64,000 nucleotides of DNA from Platynereis dumerilii (taxonomy: Eukaryota > Annelida > Polychaeta > Phyllodocida > Nereididae), in assembly GCA_026936325.1 (NCBI GenBank), contig JAPTHN010000008.1, positions 52,183,706 through 52,247,705 of the forward strand, read 5' to 3'. The position numbers and the translations under genes were made by a program. Below the pieces are notes generated by a model. That model did not search any database. It was not told where the DNA came from and saw nothing but the letters and a program-made list of their open reading frames with translations. Numbering within the stretch: the first letter of the stretch is position 1; each line of letters starts with the position of its first letter. This document shows positions 11,352 to 22,738 of this stretch, piece after piece.

Positions 11352-13057
11352 TATATTCACAGTATAAAATTAAATTTCAATTTAAAACTTTAAGCTTTCA
11401 AACATATTTTGTTCTTGATTAACTCACCTGGCAGTGCAGCTGCAGTAAACTATGAACAAGCTATTTCAGCCGAAGCAATTTCGTTTTCGGAGTAACTTCA
11501 AGTTGATAAAAAAGCGTACTTTGAAGGTGTCACTCCTGGGGTAGTTTGGGTAATACGGTAGGACAAATCATTTCTCATGAGGAATACCTGAGGATAAAAA
11601 TTGTTATATTGTAGAGGATATTTATTTGCCAATTAGTTCAGACATGATATTTAAATCATTTCAAGGTGTTTAAAATAGCAGCTTTTAATTAATACCAGAA
11701 TGTTTTCAGAAGTTCCTTTCCCTTCCTTGTATTCATTAATATTATTTGATGCCAAATCAGTGGTACAGACTAATTTGAGTGTCTTCTGCTCTGCCTTTAG
11801 ATGCTTGGTCCATCCTGCACACCAATATCATCTGCCAGCCAGTCAGTCAGTCAGGATCTTTTCATCAAAATCTGGAGTGAAGATATTGCAATTTTAAGAT
11901 TTATTACCTTTGTGTCAAATATAGCATAGTGCATGGGCAAAACAAGGGGCCAATAATTTGAGTCCGACTGACTCCTTTAGCTTCCAAAAAAAAATCCAAA
12001 CCCCAAGTGTCAGAACAGGGAGCATGGCGATAATTGCCCCTCCCCCTCGGACCCCTCCTGCCCTTGTCCTTGGCAAGGTGTGTCCTTTTGGTTTAAAGTT
12101 ACTTTGAATGATAGCTCAGGTTTTCAGCAAAAGATTGTCTGATTTTCACATTACGTCATTCACCTATCAATATAACTGTTTAGACAAATGTACGTATACA
12201 ATAAAATAAATGTTCAACAGGTGGGAAATCCCACCAAAACAAAAACATTATCACTGTCAAGTGACCCTCAGAGTAGAATTGCCTGCTGAGAGAATCATGC
12301 CCACCCTGTTCGATCTTTATAACGTCTAGGCTATATGAATTCACTAAACAAGCCGGTTATTCCAAAATAGGGTTTTTTCAAAACTGTGAGTAGTGACAGA
12401 TACAGGTATCAAATTAAATTAATAATTATGATGGAAAATTCCTAAGTTGAAAAGATTTATGTAATTTTCTTCATTCCAATTTGTTAAACAGTTTGAATCG
12501 GTTAAACCTTTAAAAATTGACACCTCTTCATAACACAAACTAACGTACGTCTGCTACTATCCAATTCACTCTATTCTGTGACATTTTCTCGTAAAAATCA
12601 GTAAAATGGACACTGATAGTAAAACTTCGCTGCAATACCGTTGGTGCACCTACATACAGCTGTGCGAAACTTTTGGAGGTTCGCAAATAATTTTCATGGA
12701 AGAGCAGCCTTTCTATTTGGAAACAGTATCATTAATAATGGAAAACTTTGGGAAAGACTTAAAATTTGGGCAAAGAGACTAAAAATAAAATGGTATGAAA
12801 TTTGGATCGGACTCGCCCTCCCAAAAATTTGCCGCATAGTACATGTATGCATGAAAATCATTCAAAACGATATTAGAACATGTAATTTACTTTTTTTTTG
12901 TGGACAATATAAAAAATAAAGACTATAAAAAATAAATTTTAGCGTTCTAAATGCTATTCATCCATAATAAAGGTTTTAATGGTTCGTGGGAGGCTTGCCT
13001 AGTGAGTGACATGCCCCCCATAGAGGCGTTGCTTAGTAAAATAATGCTAAAATATCT
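11352..13057. other. Unassigned, no gene seen
   Basis: 1.7 kb of AT-rich sequence. The ORFs at 11700-11897 and 12641-12919 have no recognisable domain and no convincing splice signals. No tandem or inverted repeats were found. Confidence 0.5.
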
Positions 13058-13308
13058 CAGGAGTGCTTTGGAGTGACAAGTCAGGAGTAGGAGTTTTGGA
13101 GTCGGAGGTGTTAAAATGGGGTCAGGAGTAGGAAATTAATCTGTTGACTTCGGATTCCTCAAAGTAATTAAAGTGAGGAACAAAAAACATCATAAACCAA
13201 CGTGAACTGTATTAAATTTTTATAAAGAACAATCGTAAAAAAACTTAAAAATACCAAAGGAGTCAGAAGTCGGAGTTGGTTCACATGCTACCCGACTCCA
13301 AAGCCCTG
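13058..13308. mobile_element. Probable hAT-like MITE
   Basis: The right end reads CCCGACTCCAAAGCCCTG and the left end CAGGAGTGCTTTGGAGTGAC, which pair imperfectly as inverted ends. Runs of GGAGT-type motifs lie inside both ends. No clean 8-bp target-site duplication is visible, so the left boundary is uncertain. Confidence 0.4.
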
Positions 13309-14257
13309 GATCTCACCCCAGTGTATCAATACTGACCTTCAAAAAGTAGTCGCTCTTTGGAATTGGACATTTCATCAAACTGCATCGTTGATTGAACATT
13401 GTTTCCTTAAGTTACATCTTGTTGTTTCTTGGAATATAAGCTGCAACCAAATTGGAAACGAGAAAATCTTTTAAAAAAAAGATAGACTTAGCTGTATTGA
13501 TTAGAAGTTTCAAATATTGAAATATTATCTATTCATCCTTATAATAACTTTGCTGACATATAAGAGGTGACATAAACAATAATTAATTTTTTCAAGCGTG
13601 CGACATCCCCAGGTATTCTTTTTTAAATCCAACGACACCCTGTAAAGAATACCTCCACCAGAAATTATTTATTTCAAGACTTGCATAATCTTATAATTTG
13701 CAAGCTTTTATCGTCTCCATAATGTTTAGATGATCGCATGGTGAGTGACGCAGAGAAAACCATTAATTACGTGTATGTCTGGGATCTTGTATAGTATGGA
13801 CTTAATTTACAAAATAAGGTTACAGATTAGTGAGGATAATATACTGAAACTTTTTTCTTTATAAACTAAGATACAACACTCAAGAATTTATGAATTAGAG
13901 CCATAATACATGACATACACCACCATAGTCCTGGAGTGTATGCAAACTTTTGACCCATCAACTTTGGAAAACATAATATATATACACTGTACAGCATTAA
14001 TCTATCATGAATGCATATCATATTGTTTATTATATTTGTAAGCGGGTTTTGGTAAAAATGGCCAATTATAGTTAAATTCAGAAGATTGATATGCAAAATT
14101 TTCGTTGGAGAGCTCTTGGCTGTTGTGGCAGTGGCATGCCATCTCAAATTTCAAAAGGGAAATAATTCCTGCCAGCAGAGCATAATTTTTGGTTATTGTA
14201 CTTGACGAAATGGAAAAGTAAACAGGAAATTGCATTTTCACCACTAATCATTGAGGG
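13309..14257. other. Unassigned, no gene seen
   Basis: The minus-strand ORFs at 13866-14147 and 14005-14244 overlap in different frames and show no known domain. No repeats were recognised. Confidence 0.5.
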
Positions 14258-14347
14258 AGCTGTAGCAGGGAGTGAGTGAGTGAGTTTGTGTTTTACGCCC
14301 CATCAGCACCGGTGTGGACTTTTTAGAGGCAATAGCTGTAGCAGGGA
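14258..14347 (-). mobile_element. SINE 3'-tail insertion with 14-bp target-site duplication
   Basis: A 62-bp piece (14272-14333) matches, on the minus strand, the 3' tail of the SINE at 63141-63446 (GGGGCGTAAAACACAAACTC region). It is flanked by perfect copies of AGCTGTAGCAGGGA at 14258-14271 and 14334-14347. Only the tail is present, and the tRNA-like head is absent. This is a complete retroposition product of a heavily 5'-truncated copy. Confidence 0.9.
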
Positions 14348-14412
14348 AGATGTTCCGAACATCTCTCCCAGTTTTCTGCTCAAGGGAGCTCAGCTCACCC
14401 AAGCTCCCGGAG

Positions 14413-15015
14413 GAATGTCATCGATAAGGATTCCTTGTCAATACGATTATCGACATGAAACTTATCGATATTCAATACGTATCAATAATTTCAAATTTTA
14501 AGTAGGCTAGTCGTCAAGAAAGCTCGTAAATTTTAGTGCAGGAAGACAGATACATCTTCTAAATTGCCATTATACATTTCAATCTATTTCTTTCATCAAT
14601 ACTCTGCCTTGCACTCTTCTCTTATTGATACGAACAGTGCCTAAGTGTAAATCCAGAGATGTACAAAATTGTACATGGTCGCAGAAAGCTACAATTGCAG
14701 CTAAAAATAGTGGAAAATGTGGTATCGAATCAACAATATGTATCGATAAAGTGAGCCGTCATATCGATACGCATCGATCAGGGGAGGATCCAGAAAATTC
14801 CGGTGGGGGGGGTCTGTTGGGCTGTCGCGTCATGGAACGCATAATTCGCGTCATTACGCGACTGCGCGCAGATAAAATTAACATGTAAAAATATATAAAT
14901 TTTGGTCCGGTGGGGGGGGATCCATCCCCCCCATCCCCCCCCCCCTGCGTCCGTCCCTGGCATCGATCGATAAGAAATTATCGATGCATTGATTAATGCC
15001 TTATCGATGACATTC
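14413..15015. mobile_element. ATCGAT-rich inverted-repeat element, split by a MITE
   Basis: GAATGTCATCGATAAGG at 14413-14429 is the exact complement of 14999-15015. Between them ATCGAT or close variants occur many times. A hAT MITE (14779-14959) was later inserted into one ATCGAT-containing site. No coding capacity is seen. The superfamily is unknown because I could not fix a target-site duplication. Confidence 0.55.
14779..14959 (+). mobile_element. hAT MITE with perfect 8-bp TSD
   Basis: The ends are CAGGGGAGGATCCAG and CGTCCGTCCCTG, flanked by GCATCGAT on both sides (14771-14778 and 14960-14967). The element is 181 bp, with long G and C runs just inside the ends. The same sequence occurs inverted at 15828-16006. 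It is non-autonomous. Confidence 0.92.
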
Positions 15016-15552
15016 ATAAGCTGCTGCTCCCACCTATTTCCATCACCAAGATCACTGCATCCAATAATACTATACCTTACATTACTTCGTCCCATTTGGA
15101 CTACTGTTCTGTTGAACTATTCTTCACCTGGCAGTAACTGGAAAATCTTTCTGGCTCCTTCAAAGAGCAGCTGGATCTTGCCATACAAGTACTTCAACCG
15201 GGAGCCCATGATCTTTCTGCCTCTCTCACCAATACGCTGAAATTTTGCAAAAATATTGTATGAAAGACCAATAGGTATAAATAATCTCTAAATATATTTG
15301 TATCAAGATTGTGAATGCATCTGTTGGAAAACCAGCTAATACCAAACAAGAAATCCAACATCTCATTGTTGAATTGTAGAAACTATTTAAAAAATTTGAT
15401 TTTTTTATTCTGAAATATCCTTTGAAACATGTATGTCAAAAATTAAATTTAAAATATTTTAAAACAATCAAAACATGGTTTTAATTACAATTTTACAAGA
15501 TAACGCGAGCAGTACAGATTAGCTCCAGAATGAATTGTCTATCACTTGGGAG
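15016..15552. other. Unassigned, no gene seen
   Basis: No recognisable exon or repeat is visible. Confidence 0.5.
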
Positions 15553-15690
15553 TCAGGGACAGACACAGGTGGCATGCCACATGAAATTGTTTTTATATTT
15601 TTACATGCTAATTTATATCAGTGCAGAGTTGTATTATGTCGAGGCTTATGCATTCCCAACATTTTTGGACCCCCCCCTCCATGGAAGTGA
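15553..15690 (-). mobile_element. Diverged remnant of the same hAT MITE family
   Basis: It begins CAGGGACAGACACAGGTGG and shares the blocks TTTTTACATGCTAATTTAT and TATGTCGAGGCTTATGCATTCC with the copy at 15828-16006, in the same orientation. The far end is not clear. No target-site duplication was seen. Confidence 0.6.
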
Positions 15691-15706
15691 TTTTTGTGGG
15701 AAGGGG

Positions 15707-16105
15707 GGTTCGTTTGGGGGATGTATTGATGAGTGGGGCTTTACGTCCTGTATTTATGCACATAGGCTAATTAGGACAGGGGGAGGACACGGCAAGATTG
15801 AGACAGCCGTTCAACATAGGCCCAGGTCAGGGACGGACGCAGGTGGGGGGATGGGGGGGATGCATCCCCCCCCCACCAGACCAAAATTTATTTATTTTTA
15901 CATGTTAATTTTATCCGCGTGCAGTCGCTTTATGTCGTGAATTATGCGTTCCGCGACGCGACAGCCCGATAGACCCCCCCACCGGAATTTTCTGGATCCT
16001 CCCCTGGCCCAGGTGACCCCGCAAGAGCTGGATTCGGACCCTGGACCCAGCGATTGGCAGCCCAGCGGCTACCACTAAGCCAACCCTCCCCCGGTTCGTT
16101 TGGGG
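15707..16105 (-). mobile_element. tRNA-derived SINE, family A, split by a hAT MITE
   Basis: On the minus strand the head reads like a tRNA: GGCTTAGTGGTAG (A box) and GGTCCGAATCC (B box), followed by the family body (CCTATGTTGAACGGC, CCTAATTAG) and the tail ATACAGGACGTAAAGCCCC. The SINE occupies 15720-16092 and is flanked by perfect copies of GGTTCGTTTGGGG (15707-15719 and 16093-16105). A hAT MITE sits inside it, so the SINE came first. It is not a functional tRNA gene. Confidence 0.9.
15828..16006 (-). mobile_element. hAT MITE nested in SINE, perfect 8-bp TSD
   Basis: This is the inverted counterpart of 14779-14959. It starts CAGGGACGGACGCAGG and ends GGATCCTCCCCTG. GCCCAGGT flanks it at 15820-15827 and 16007-16014. 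Removing it with one TSD copy leaves a continuous family A SINE, which confirms the boundaries. Confidence 0.93.
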
Positions 16106-17176
16106 CGGAATTTGCTTCATAATCAAGTGTCATAATTATATATACAATAAATGACAGGTTTTGCAATTCATGTAAAATTGTCTTTCATAGTTCATGAAAT
16201 ATTCACATTGGTCCCAGTTTCATACATGCTATTGCACTAGTCATTAAAAGGAAAGTTGGGGTATATATCTCGACATAAATAGAATATTCTGTAGATGTAG
16301 ATTTTAATTTTTCTATTTTTTTCTTTTCAATTCTTGATTGACACATCCAATTGATTGACACATTCATTGATTGACACATGTATCTGCATTTGATATTTCT
16401 GTTGTTCATTATAAGTTTATCTACAATGTACACGTAATGTGGAAATTATAAATTTATACATGATAATGATGATTGGTCTGGAATATCATGAATATCAGAG
16501 CTGGGCCATCACCATCTTTTCTTGGGTGAAATAACAGAATTATGGTTTTGGGGTAGGTTAAATTTATGACATAAAAAAATGGAAGCATATATTTTACCAT
16601 TATAGAAAACCTTTTGAATACTTAAATTTTTATCAGGCCGATTTATGAGAAGTGACAGCAAACATACAAAAAAAAAATGAAACAAACCCTCGGACCAACC
16701 TGCAGCCAGTGTTGGCAGAGTTTGCCCTGGGACATCATCTCGAGTGCTTGGGACGCACTTTTCACATAGAAAGAATTGTCCTACAGAGCCGTAACTTAGC
16801 TCAAAACGTAGGAAATTAAATTTCCAACACATTGGTGTCAGTTAGAAGTTGTTACGCCCGGAATTAAGGTCGCCTCAAGAAAAGATTGGAATCATTGGAT
16901 GCATACAGTCTACTAAGCCCTGCTGCTACGTTATGACAGCTGTCAAAAATCTGATCAAGTTCAACCCACAAAATGACTCAACATAAACATGTGAACACAC
17001 TTTTTATACCCCTTCTAGAAGCTTTGAAACTCATTACATCTGTTGAACAACTTTACACAGGTGAAATTAGTCAAAGTCTTTAAATGATCCACTAACCAGC
17101 CTCCTGTGTTCGCATGATTTTGTTTAGAGCTCTAGCCAGCCCCGTAGTAGTAGTCAGTGTATTGTTCTCCCTGGAT
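16106..17176. other. Unassigned, no gene seen
   Basis: There are three short direct repeats of ATTGATTGACACAT near 16340-16380. The ORFs at 16203-16433 and 16509-16832 (minus) show no known domain. Confidence 0.5.
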
Positions 17177-17312
17177 TCCGACGTGCAGCGGGTGCAGCTG
17201 GGTAAGTCGATGTGCAGCTGGATGCAGCTGGGTGCAGCTGGATAAAAGCACGTGCAGACTGTTGCACGAAATGCAGACTGATGCACGGCGTGTCACACCT
17301 CTGCACGTGCGC
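17177..17312. repeat. Degenerate short repeat, GTGCAGCTGG type
   Basis: Repeated GTGCAGCTGG and GTGCAGACTG motifs cover about 135 bp. Several contain CAGCTG and two contain CACGTG, both E-box forms, which may be incidental. Two overlapping minus-strand ORFs here are readouts of the repeat. Confidence 0.55.
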
Positions 17313-18430
17313 ATGCAGTTTTTAGGAAATTAAATTCTGTTGAAATTAGTGGTTCGGTTTCTCATGGTTCTTTGAGCAATGCTGAAGTTTGTATTGTAGA
17401 TTATTTCATAAAGTTATCAAAAATGTTTATAACTGTTCACTTGTGATCTAATTCATCTAAAGTATATATTCATGATTTTAAGTTCAATTCTCATAGTAAT
17501 TTATTAATACATGTATAGTCTGTATAACACTTAATTGTAATTTGTTAGTCAAGTACTTAGGAGCATTTATTTAAATTACACCAGTAACAATTGTTGGAGT
17601 TCTTATGGTCAGTCACTCAAGCTCCTAATAAAGGGTTTGACTAGTTATTTAATATTATACATGTGATTTATTGAATGACATATTGAGTGTGTCAGGTTAT
17701 ATACTTTATGATTTACCATTGTTAATTTGTTTATTTCTAGAGTCATTTTGGACTTCGGTTAGATCTCTGAATAAAACATATCGAAACCAACAGTTACTCC
17801 ACAAGTCTGTCACAATAATATTATTTTCTTTAACCCCCCCCCCCCAAAAAAAACATATTTCTGGACAAACCCCTGTAATATTATCATTGTTCTAAGTAAT
17901 TTGTGTACAATGTGCACTTTTGATCAATGTGCTAAGCGGCAATAAATGAAACGGTACCTCCGGCATGATGTACAAAATAGTGTGTTGAGTCAGAATATTG
18001 CAACCCCTACTCGGCACTGTACTGTTTAATATTACAAAATGTAATCTTACAACTTGGCACTTGAGATTTTGGAATTTTGGCTATGACTTTTACTTCCTTT
18101 AGTTCCTTGATTTAAGAATCTTCCAGCAGAAATTGAGAAAGCGAGGTTTCTGATAATTAACATTTTAAGCTTCCTGATTTACAAAAATGGTCTTCGCTCA
18201 GGCAAGGAAGTGTGTCGCTTCTCATAGCTACGCTCCACTTGTCAGACATAAAATGTAATGCTTTTCCTGCTCCTTGAAGAGCTAAAAGAAATCCCACTTA
18301 ATTTGTAATTTCAACACTAACTATCAGAAACTAAGTTAGTTGTTGTCTCTTGTGGTGATCGTAAGGAAAAAAAGAGTGATCAACAACAAAGATCTATATG
18401 TCTGAATATTCGTCATCCGGCATACACATT
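17313..18430. other. Unassigned, no gene seen
   Basis: AT-rich, with a C-run followed by an A-run near 17836-17850. No exon or repeat family was recognised. Confidence 0.5.
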
Positions 18431-18855
18431 CGCCAGCTGAAGAAACGCAAAATTTGATTACAGCTCATATTTTTGCTAATAATTTTTTTGCCACAACCAA
18501 ATTGGTGGCATTGATTCTATGTCGACAGGCGTAATTGTTCGAAAAATCATTCAACTGATCTTCAACTAAAAACCAAAAGGATGATGTCATTTGAAAGCCT
18601 GTCTAATAGATGACCAAAAACCAAAAAAATCACTTCAGCAACTTTATTTTAGATTTTAAACCAACTTTGAAAATTTGCGTTTTCGTCACTGTGTTTCAAA
18701 ATTGGTGAGATGTACATTTTGTAAAAAATAAAGTTACCAATTTGAAAGTGATTTTTCAGCTTTTGGTCATCTATTAGACAGGCTTTCAAATGATATTGAT
18801 CATCCTTTTGGTTGTAAGTTGAAGGTCAAGTCTCCCTATTGCAAATGGTCAATTC
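18431..18855. mobile_element. Family R element, internal fold-back copy
   Basis: It begins CGCCAGCTGAAGAAACGC, matching the end of the element at 1882. The segment around 18562-18621 is the inverted copy of about 18757-18822; both contain the block CCAAAAGGATGAT or its complement and ATCTATTAGACAGG. Between them lies AATAAAGTTACC, also shared with the other copies. It is non-coding. The right end is not bounded by a visible TIR, so it may be truncated. Confidence 0.65.
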
Positions 18856-19129
18856 CATGCACTGTGACTTTGGGACAATCAATGTATTTTCCAACTTAAT
18901 AGGAGTCAAAATGTAATAGAAGGAATGAGAGGAAGGTTTTGTTGTTATGACATTTTGTTGTTGTGCCCATGAAGTTGCAAAATATTAATATGTAAATGCC
19001 AAAGCATGAAGACGGGACTGCCTTAACGCAAAAAATAAATTTTAAAAGACAGACTCTAAATTGTAATTACCAAATTTTTTCTCGAAATTCATTTTTGTAT
19101 TCAAGTTTGTTCCATAAAAAGTTTGGAGA

Positions 19130-19790
19130 AAAAAAAATGTTTAAAATATGTAACTTTTTTTTTTCGAAAATTTATTTTTTTTGGGGAATTTTTTTTTTTA
19201 TTCGAATATGTTTTTTTGGGAAACTTTTTTTTTTTTCAAACATTTTTTGCAATTTTTTTTTTTGAACATTTTTGGTAATTTTTTTTTTCAAACATTTTGT
19301 AACGGTGATTTTTTTTTTTATTTTTTCCAACATTTTTGTTTTCGAGAATTTTTGGAAATTCTTCTTTTTTCGAACATTTTATGGTAATTTTTTTTTCTCA
19401 AACTTCTTTTTTTTCGAACATTTTTGGTATTTGTTTTTTTTCCAAACATATTTGGTAATTTTTTTGTTTTGGAAAATTTTTTCGAGCATTTTTGGTAAAT
19501 TTTTTTTTTTTGAAAAATAATTTTTTTTCGAGCATTTTTGGTAAATAATTTTTTTCGAACATTTTTGGTATTTTTCGAACATTTCACGGTAATTTTTTTT
19601 TTTTTGAACATATACGGCAATTTCTTAATTTTTTGAACATTTTACGGTAATTTGTTTTTTTTGTGGAAATTTTATTTTTTTTTGTGGAAATTTTTTTTTT
19701 TCGAACCTATACGATAATTTTATTTTTTTCTAACATTTTTGGTAATTTTTTTTTTTTTTTTTCGAACATTTACGGTAGTCACGCGTGATG
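19130..19790. repeat. T-rich degenerate minisatellite
   Basis: Loose repeats of TCGAACATTTTTGGTAATTT with variable T runs cover about 650 bp, at roughly 25-35 bp per unit. The overlapping ORFs on both strands are phenylalanine- or lysine-rich readouts of the repeat, not proteins. Confidence 0.8.
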
Positions 19791-21317
19791 AGAAAAAAGT
19801 GCCAGGATCATATTATGGGATGTCTGAATCACTTTTTTTTATTGAACCACCTGGTTCACTCTTCGCATGTTTGCCATAAGGGACGAGACACCTCGCTTCG
19901 CTCGGTGAGCCGGTGGCTCTGTCCCGTCTATAAAAACATCCCCGGGATTTGATTCTTAGTTTTGATATGGGGTCAAATATGCTCTTGTGACTGATGGGAC
20001 TTTTTTTACCACAGTTTTTTGTGAGTTTGCAGAACATGTGATTACTATCTCAGTTCACATGTCACACCTTGTTGTCACAGTGCATTGTAATTGTATTGAG
20101 ATAAGCTTCCAAATCAGGTCCTCAATGGTTCTCCAGCAGGACCTAATTCATTTTGTGACCGATGGGACAGTATCTCAAAAGTAATTAATAAAAGTATTTT
20201 GATTCATGTAATGACGTTATTGATGAAATATAGTGTTAAGGTAACACAATGATTCACCAGAAAAGTATACATTGTCATTGTAATACATTTTACAGGTTCA
20301 AGATAGCAAATTTTGATATGCATAGACATGACATATTGTGTATATTTGCAGTTACATATTACAGTAGACAAACTTCGAGTGCTTACATGCAATGCCCTTG
20401 CAGGCTGTCAATGATGTCACATCCTATCCCTGCCATGTTATATGAACATGATTTTGATACCTCATAAATGTGTGACTGACTCATAGCCCATACATACCAT
20501 GTTGACTGTTGAGTGATACGTGTAATAACACTCACCAGTGACTTCACTCTTCTCTCTCTAAGTTTTGGGTCTGCAATCGACTTAGAACCATCAGTGCTTG
20601 ACCACTGTCAATGCTGCTAATCTCCAGCTCGGGAACTGCGCCCAACTGACAATTATGGATCAGTGCATCCAGAACATTATAATTGATCGAAGAATCAGTT
20701 TGTTTCTTGCTGTTATAATAGCTATGCCAGAGTTGGAGCATGGCAATATAAAGCAATTATTTGGCCATGGATAGAGATACTGGCTGCTGTCCATGGCTTG
20801 TGTCCTCTCATGGGTAAGAGTAGCAAATCTGAAGCCAACAGATCACACCATTAGCTCCACCCAACCCCCCCCCCCCACACACACACAGAAAACTGTTGAC
20901 CTCCAATAGGCTCCTATAGTATGATTATGAAAATGAAATTATGTTCACTGATGTACACACCAGTCCTGATAAAAGTGATAGCTAAGATCTGGCTTTCATA
21001 TGTATATGACCTCAATTCAGGTGGATAAGCTTTCATATTGCAATGTCAACACTAACTCTTCATCGAGAGAGCAATTGTCAAATGTACCAGATTTGTGACT
21101 CATTTACTGCACTCCCTATGACAACTATCGTGTTGTTCCTTCATATAACATTGCAGTGATACACGTCACAGGTCCAGATATTACTCACTAATGTAGCTAT
21201 ACACGTCATTAGGAGCCCTGTGAGTCAGTGAAAGAAACACTAGCTTCAACGGTAAATATTCAGGCAAGAGCTTCATTGACCTCACTGAGGCTCTGAAACC
21301 AGTCATTTGTATGTATG
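19791..21317. other. Unassigned, with one hairpin
   Basis: At 19880-19925 GGGACGAGACACC pairs imperfectly with GGTGGCTCTGTCCC around a short GC-rich loop. The phrase GACYGATGGGAC recurs at 19991, 20159 and 22091, hinting at an uncharacterised repeat. A C-run and CA run lie near 20865-20886. No gene was recognised. Confidence 0.45.
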
Positions 21318-21434
21318 TACTATGTAAACTAATTAGGATAGGAGACATGGGCCCAATTCAATTGGCGAAGACTGAGTGGGACTCTGCACCCATGCAGTAA
21401 TCGGCAGCCCAGGGTGCTACCAACTGAGCTGACT
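21318..21434 (-). mobile_element. SINE family A fragment
   Basis: On the minus strand it reads AGCTCAGTTGGTAGCACC followed by GGGCTGCCGAT and later GCCCATGTCTCCTATCC and TAATTAG, the order seen in the family A copies at 15720 and 55053. The A-box region is good and the B box is poor. The tail is missing. Confidence 0.6.
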
Positions 21435-22738
21435 AACCAACTTACAATATGAAGATCTGCACTGAGATAATTATTACTCTGGCATGAAAACTTGATTTTA
21501 TCTATGCTGCACCAACTGATTCGAGTCTGTACAATTCTTGCATGCATTGTGAAACACTTGGTTGTTTGTATTATTAATAACATGACATCTACTCTCAAAA
21601 AATATATATTTATGGGTTGTTTAACTTGTATTCCATATAAACTTACCTGACCATATTGTCTTTATATTCCTTTTAACATTAATACACCCTGACATACAGT
21701 TCAGTAACAAGTTTTCCATCACAAAAATATTTACCATGCTCCAAGTAAGATTTTTGTGACTCAGGACACAGGATTTCAGCACTTTTTTCCTATAAGAATT
21801 ATTGGAAATTAAAAAGGACAATCCATGCTCATTTATGTGTAATTTTATACAAAATAATAATGATTAAAATCAACAAGAAAAATTTATCAGTTGCTTGTGG
21901 TCAATTTATCATGTTTCAGCGTGACTTCGGGACAAAGTTAACACACTATTTGTCATACAAATGAGTGTGAATAACCTTCAAGACAATTCATGCCCAGTTA
22001 TCTGTCACTTTGTACTAAATATCAATGGCAAAATGTCTGCCGAAAACAAATAATTCACTGAGTGAAGTCAATTTATCATGTTTGAGCGTGACTGATGGGA
22101 CAATGTACAAGCAATGTCTTACATAGATGAAGTGTGAATCATCGTCAACACTAGTGTCAGTAAATAAGTTTTCAAAACAACTGCCCACTACCTTTACAAG
22201 CCAGAAAAACATGATTTTGCTTTTCTGTGATGTATGTGTGATCAGTAAGAAGATAATAAGCAGCTGCTTCTTTCCATTTTGTTTTTGCCAAAAAATCTGG
22301 ACAGATTTGAGGAAAATTTTGATTATTTCCAAGTGGGACATGATATCAGCAAACTTTAATTGGTTTTTGTGTAGTAGAGACCATACTTATTCTTATGGAG
22401 GATGAGTGAAAGCGTTCTTTCGGAGTGATAGAGAAGCATTGTGAGAAGAGTGACAGACCTGCACTGCATTGTGTGTCTCCAATCATTGAAAGTTGAAATT
22501 TTATTATTGCAAAGATGGCACACAGGCCAAGGACTACCTTTCTGGCACTCCATGAAGTGAGTATCAACTTCAGAAAAGGTCATATTTAGCAACAAAGCTA
22601 GATTTTTTCACAGCCACTCAACAAGAACGCTTGCATTAACTCCAAAAGAACGCGTACCCTCAATTAGAGCGCGTTATGATTATCCACGGTGATACTGGTT
22701 TGTTACCTAAAGTGATTTGATGATCATTAAGATTTTAA
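21435..22738. other. Unassigned, no gene seen
   Basis: The block AATTTATCATGTTT(C/G)AGCGTGACT occurs near 21904 and 22072 as a short direct repeat about 170 bp apart. ORFs at 22015-22341 and 22127-22405 overlap on opposite strands and have no known domain. Confidence 0.45.

Noticed and set aside
19181-19620. Phenylalanine- or lysine-rich proteins on either strand
   Set aside because: They come from a T-rich degenerate repeat that is open in several frames at once.
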